Below are positions 15,412-17,568 of a stretch of 17,568 nucleotides of DNA, in pieces. This DNA comes from JACCXJ01 sp052387115 (GTDB lineage: Bacteria > Pseudomonadota > Gammaproteobacteria > JACCXJ01), in the NCBI GenBank assembly GCA_052387115.1, contig JBQTJM010000003.1:1-17568 (forward strand), given 5' to 3'. Both the position numbers and the translations under genes were made by a program. Under the pieces are notes generated by a model. It was not told where the DNA came from. It did no database searches and saw only the letters and a list, made by a program, of their open reading frames with translations. Position 1 is the stretch's first letter. Each line of letters opens with the position of its first letter.

Positions 15412-16149
15412 ATGATCGTCCTGTTCACCGATTTTGGCCCCTGCGGCCCGTACCTGGGCCAGATGGGGGCGGTGCTGCACCGGGAGGCCCCCGGGGTACC
15501 GGTGGTGACATTGCTGGCCGATGCGCCGGCTCATGATCCGCGCACGAGCGCTTATCTCTTGCCCGCCTATGTGCGGGATTTTCCGAGGGGTGCGGTGTTC
15601 TTGTGCGTCGTCGATCCGGGGGTCGGCTCCGGCTTGCACCGGCCGATGGCGATCGAGATCGACGGCCGCTGGTTCGTCGGCCCCGGCAACGGGCTCTTCG
15701 AGATCGTGGCCCGCCGCGGCCGATCGGCCCATGCCTGGGCCATCACCTGGCGCCCCCGCGTGCTGTCGGCGACGTTTCACGGTCGCGACCTCTACGCCCC
15801 CGAGGCCGCGCGGCTGGCACGCGGGGAAGGGCCGCGCGGCGTGCCGGTGACCATCGAACCGGACCCGTCCTGGCCCGATGATCTCTATCCCGATGATCTC
15901 TATCAGGTCATCTATGTCGATCACTATGGCAACTGTATCACCGGCGTCCGCGCCACGGCTTTTGCCGGCCGCGAACTGCTGCTCCGGGGCGGCCGGCGGC
16001 TCCAGCGCGCCCGGACCTTTGCAGAGGTACCCGGCGCACAGCCGTTCTTCTACGAGAACTCGAACGGCCTCATCGAGATCGCCGTGCGCGAGGGGCGGGC
16101 CGGCGAGGTCCTGGGGATCGGGATAGGCGAGCCGATCGCGGCGGCTTGA
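15412..16149 (+). CDS. S-adenosyl-L-methionine hydrolase (hydroxide adenosyltransferase) family protein, DUF62
   Basis: Family members split SAM into adenosine and methionine using water; the fold is shared with fluorinase and chlorinase. The 245 residues show LFTDFG at 4-9, CVVDPGVGS at 65-73 with the key Asp68, FVGPGNGLFEIV at 88-99, TFHGRDLYAPEAA at 121-133 with the key His123, VDHYGNCITG at 169-178, and YENSNGLIEIAV at 214-225. In characterised members an Arg seven residues after the Asp completes the active site; here the run is VGSGLHRP, with Arg at 77, so alignment of this residue is uncertain. An in-frame 15-base duplication gives PDDLYPDDLY at 155-164. No ribosome binding site is obvious before the ATG, and an in-frame stop lies 16 codons upstream. 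It stands alone, 155 bases after the beta-helix gene. Confidence 0.88.
   Translation: MIVLFTDFGPCGPYLGQMGAVLHREAPGVPVVTLLADAPAHDPRTSAYLLPAYVRDFPRGAVFLCVVDPGVGSGLHRPMAIEIDGRWFVGPGNGLFEIVARRGRSAHAWAITWRPRVLSATFHGRDLYAPEAARLARGEGPRGVPVTIEPDPSWPDDLYPDDLYQVIYVDHYGNCITGVRATAFAGRELLLRGGRRLQRARTFAEVPGAQPFFYENSNGLIEIAVREGRAGEVLGIGIGEPIAAA
15874..15903. repeat. Exact 15-base tandem duplication inside the SAM hydrolase gene
   Basis: CCCGATGATCTCTAT occurs twice back to back (15874-15888 and 15889-15903). The length is a multiple of three, so the frame is kept and the residues PDDLY are doubled. Identity of the copies suggests a recent event. Confidence 0.9.
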
Positions 16150-16444
16150 CCCGACTTAGCGAATTCGGGGGGTGCGAAGATCCCGAGTGGTTGATAGGTG
16201 CTCACACGGACCCTCCGTAGGTCCGCGCTGCACGGCCATGGCTGACGTCACGTCGGCGGTGGTTGGGCGCGCAGCGCGAGTTTTTGAGGAGAATGGGAGA
16301 ATGGCGTCGCAATCCGACAATAGACATGTCTTGCCGTCCACATGCGGTCTCGGCTCGGTTCGGAGTTTTTACTCTCGCCGAACGGTGGAATAAACAGGTT
16401 TTTTACTCTAGACCCGAACTCGCGAACCTTGATTATGGACCTGA

Positions 16445-16552
16445 ATGCCTATGCGACTCGTCTACCAGCTCCTCGAGCTCCTCGATCACGTGAACCAATT
16501 CCTGCCGCTGCTCGACCGGAACAAGAAACGGCGGAGGGAGCGGGATGATTGA
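16445..16552 (+). CDS. Possible small basic, helical protein of 35 residues
   Basis: The ORF reads MPMRLVYQLLELLDHVNQ, then FLPLLDRNKKRRRERDD. The first part has leucines spaced like an amphipathic helix or short coiled coil, and the tail is strongly charged. Codons end mostly in G or C, like the real genes here and unlike the surrounding sequence, which is the main support. There is no clear ribosome binding site, and a stop codon stands directly before the ATG. Its stop overlaps a candidate promoter. It may equally be a chance ORF or a gene remnant. Confidence 0.25.
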   Translation: MPMRLVYQLLELLDHVNQFLPLLDRNKKRRRERDD

Positions 16553-16577
16553 CGGGCTCCGGAGGCCCTACTATTCT
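16549..16577 (+). promoter_or_regulatory. Candidate sigma70 promoter upstream of the arsC-like gene
   Basis: TTGACG at 16549-16554 and TATTCT at 16572-16577 have the ideal 17-base spacing, matching the consensus at five and four positions. It would give a leader of about 225 bases before the ATG at 16810, which includes the 16679-16690 palindrome. Confidence 0.4.
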
Positions 16578-16678
16578 ATACAGCGAAGTGGAGGCCGAAA
16601 CTATGCGTGACGCTCTGCATCGCCGTCGCTTTTCCAAGCCGTCTTGTCCTACGCGGCTGATCTAGTTTAGCTAGACGG

Positions 16679-16690
16679 CATACGCGTATG
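16679..16690. promoter_or_regulatory. Perfect 12-base palindrome CATACGCGTATG
   Basis: It lies about 100 bases after the candidate promoter and 119 bases before the arsC-like start, next to a CTAG-rich stretch (16662-16674). It could be an operator for a dimeric regulator; no family can be named. Confidence 0.3.
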
Positions 16691-16809
16691 GGGTTCCTAC
16701 TTCCAAAGAAGGCCGGTCCGACCCTCGGCGCGGGTCTGGCAGTCCCGGCCTGCCGGTACATCCGAGAGCCCGGTTGCTGCAGGGCGGTTCCCGTCGAGGA
16801 GGCGCGCTT

Positions 16810-17217
16810 ATGAACGTTCCGGTCAAGCGCGTGCTGTTCGTCTGCGTCGAAAATGCAAACCGAAGCCAGATGGCCGAGGCATTCGCTCGGATTCACGGTG
16901 GAGCGGGCGTGGAGGCCTATAGTGCGGGCTCCCAACCGTCCGGAATCATTAACCCGAAGACCATCGAGGCGATGCGGGAGTTGGGGTACGACCTGAGTCG
17001 CCATGCGTCGAAGTCGCTCGGCGAGATCCCGGACGTGGAGTATGACTTCGTGGCGACGATTGGTTGCGGCGATGCTTGCCCGATGATCCATGCCAAGCGG
17101 TGGGAGGACTGGAACATCCCGGACCTCCAGCAACCCTCCCAGGACGAGTTTCAAAGGGTGCGCGACTTGATCGAGAGCAGGGTCAAAGCGGCCCTTGCTG
17201 AGCTCGGGTGCGTCTAA
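16810..17217 (+). CDS. Arsenate reductase ArsC-like / low-molecular-weight protein tyrosine phosphatase family
   Basis: The family comprises thioredoxin-coupled arsenate reductases, which reduce arsenate to arsenite, and low-molecular-weight protein tyrosine phosphatases. The 135-residue protein has the phosphate-binding loop CVENANRSQMAEAF with Cys12-X5-Arg18 and Ser19. A second redox block, GCGDACP, has Cys86 and Cys90, the places where ArsC proteins carry the cysteines that relay the disulfide. WEDWNIPD at 98-105 supplies the Asp of the general acid loop. Having all three cysteines favours arsenate reductase over a phosphatase. GAGGAGG at 16796-16802 is a good ribosome binding site and fixes ATG 16810. 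No arsR, acr3 or arsB is visible nearby, so an arsenic role is inferred from motifs only. Confidence 0.85.
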   Translation: MNVPVKRVLFVCVENANRSQMAEAFARIHGGAGVEAYSAGSQPSGIINPKTIEAMRELGYDLSRHASKSLGEIPDVEYDFVATIGCGDACPMIHAKRWEDWNIPDLQQPSQDEFQRVRDLIESRVKAALAELGCV

Positions 17218-17568
17218 CATCTAATCGGGTAGCCGGGTGTTTAGCTCCCAGCCCCCACAACACCCCAACCTACCCGGGCTAGGAAGAGACTATGGCCGAC
17301 GCCCTGGCCGCGAGTGGGCTACCGCCCAGACACGTCTCGGCGTAGGCGTTACACGACCACCTCGAGTCTGTGGCCGCGCACCTAATCACCGTGAGGCGGT
17401 TTGGGACCCGACGAAGGCACAGCCATGACTTTGACTGACTACTAGCAGCCTGTCGGACTCGCATGGAACGGTAAGGGGACAAGGCGAGGCTCGCGCACGA
17501 TGATGGTGACTGGGTCGGCCGTTGAGGTTCTAAGAGCGACGCAATGACGATGAACGGATCGGTCCCGA
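17218..17568. other. Right-end region without a recognised gene
   Basis: No supported coding region is seen in 351 bases. The short frames present lack ribosome binding sites and family motifs. The string CTAGCAGCCTGTCGGACT at 17441-17458 resembles, from memory, the terminal repeats of some insertion sequences, so a mobile element may begin here and run out of the window. Confidence 0.4.

Larger units (their letters stand above)
16150..16809. other. Long intergenic region before the arsC-like gene
   Basis: These 660 bases are less GC-rich than the flanking genes. The first 295 bases hold no gene I can support. The rest contains a doubtful 35-codon ORF (16445-16552), a promoter-like pair (16549-16577) and a perfect 12-base palindrome (16679-16690). 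It could be the scar of a lost gene, but no recognisable fragment remains. Confidence 0.5.

Noticed and set aside
16207..16225. Terminator after the SAM hydrolase gene (CGGACC / GGTCCG with a seven-base loop)
   Set aside because: The stem is only six pairs with no T-tract and lies over 55 bases after the stop codon.
16351..16410. Hairpin and repeated TTTTACTCT strings as a regulatory element
   Set aside because: The arms GTTCGG and CCGAAC are short and interrupted, and the two TTTTACTCT copies are simple T-rich strings. Chance cannot be excluded.

Overview
The window looks like chromosomal DNA from a GC-rich gammaproteobacterium, possibly near the Chromatiales. The assignment rests on the gene set (glnE, an mlaFED-type lipid transporter, recJ, periplasmic Cu,Zn superoxide dismutase sodC, proteobacterial-type psd) and on GC-rich codon use. 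Species cannot be named from the sequence alone. No tRNA, rRNA, CRISPR array or intact mobile element was seen.

Layout, left to right. (1) 1-1356, minus strand: a psd gene cut off by the left edge, preceded by sodC four bases upstream, apparently one transcript. (2) 1497-5451, plus strand: mlaF, mlaE, mlaD and recJ. The mlaD stop overlaps the recJ start, and neither mlaC nor mlaB follows. A hairpin closes this unit. (3) 5531-10091, minus strand: a promoter with a perfect TATAAT, a Wza-like export lipoprotein, an outer-membrane beta-barrel protein, a 342-base gap, a PAPS-type sulfotransferase, and an HDOD signalling protein. The first two look like part of an exopolysaccharide export machine; the sulfotransferase may decorate its product. 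(4) 10092-10470: a leader with short repeats, then glnE (10471-13254), the bifunctional regulator of glutamine synthetase. (5) 13445-15256: a secreted parallel beta-helix protein with a choice-of-anchor Q motif, whose perfect -10 box sits only seven bases before its ATG. (6) 15412-16149: a SAM hydrolase family protein. (7) 16150-17568: mostly non-coding, with one arsenate reductase/low-molecular-weight phosphatase gene (16810-17217), a doubtful 35-residue ORF, a promoter-like element and a palindrome.

Functional themes are the cell envelope (phospholipid synthesis and transport, polysaccharide export, secreted beta-helix protein), redox protection (SodC, ArsC-like), DNA repair (RecJ) and nitrogen control (GlnE). 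I found no clear new multi-gene system. The best leads are the possible sulfated exopolysaccharide module, the predicted leaderless beta-helix gene, the mutually complementary repeats in front of glnE, and a perfect dyad overlapping the ribosome binding site of mlaF.
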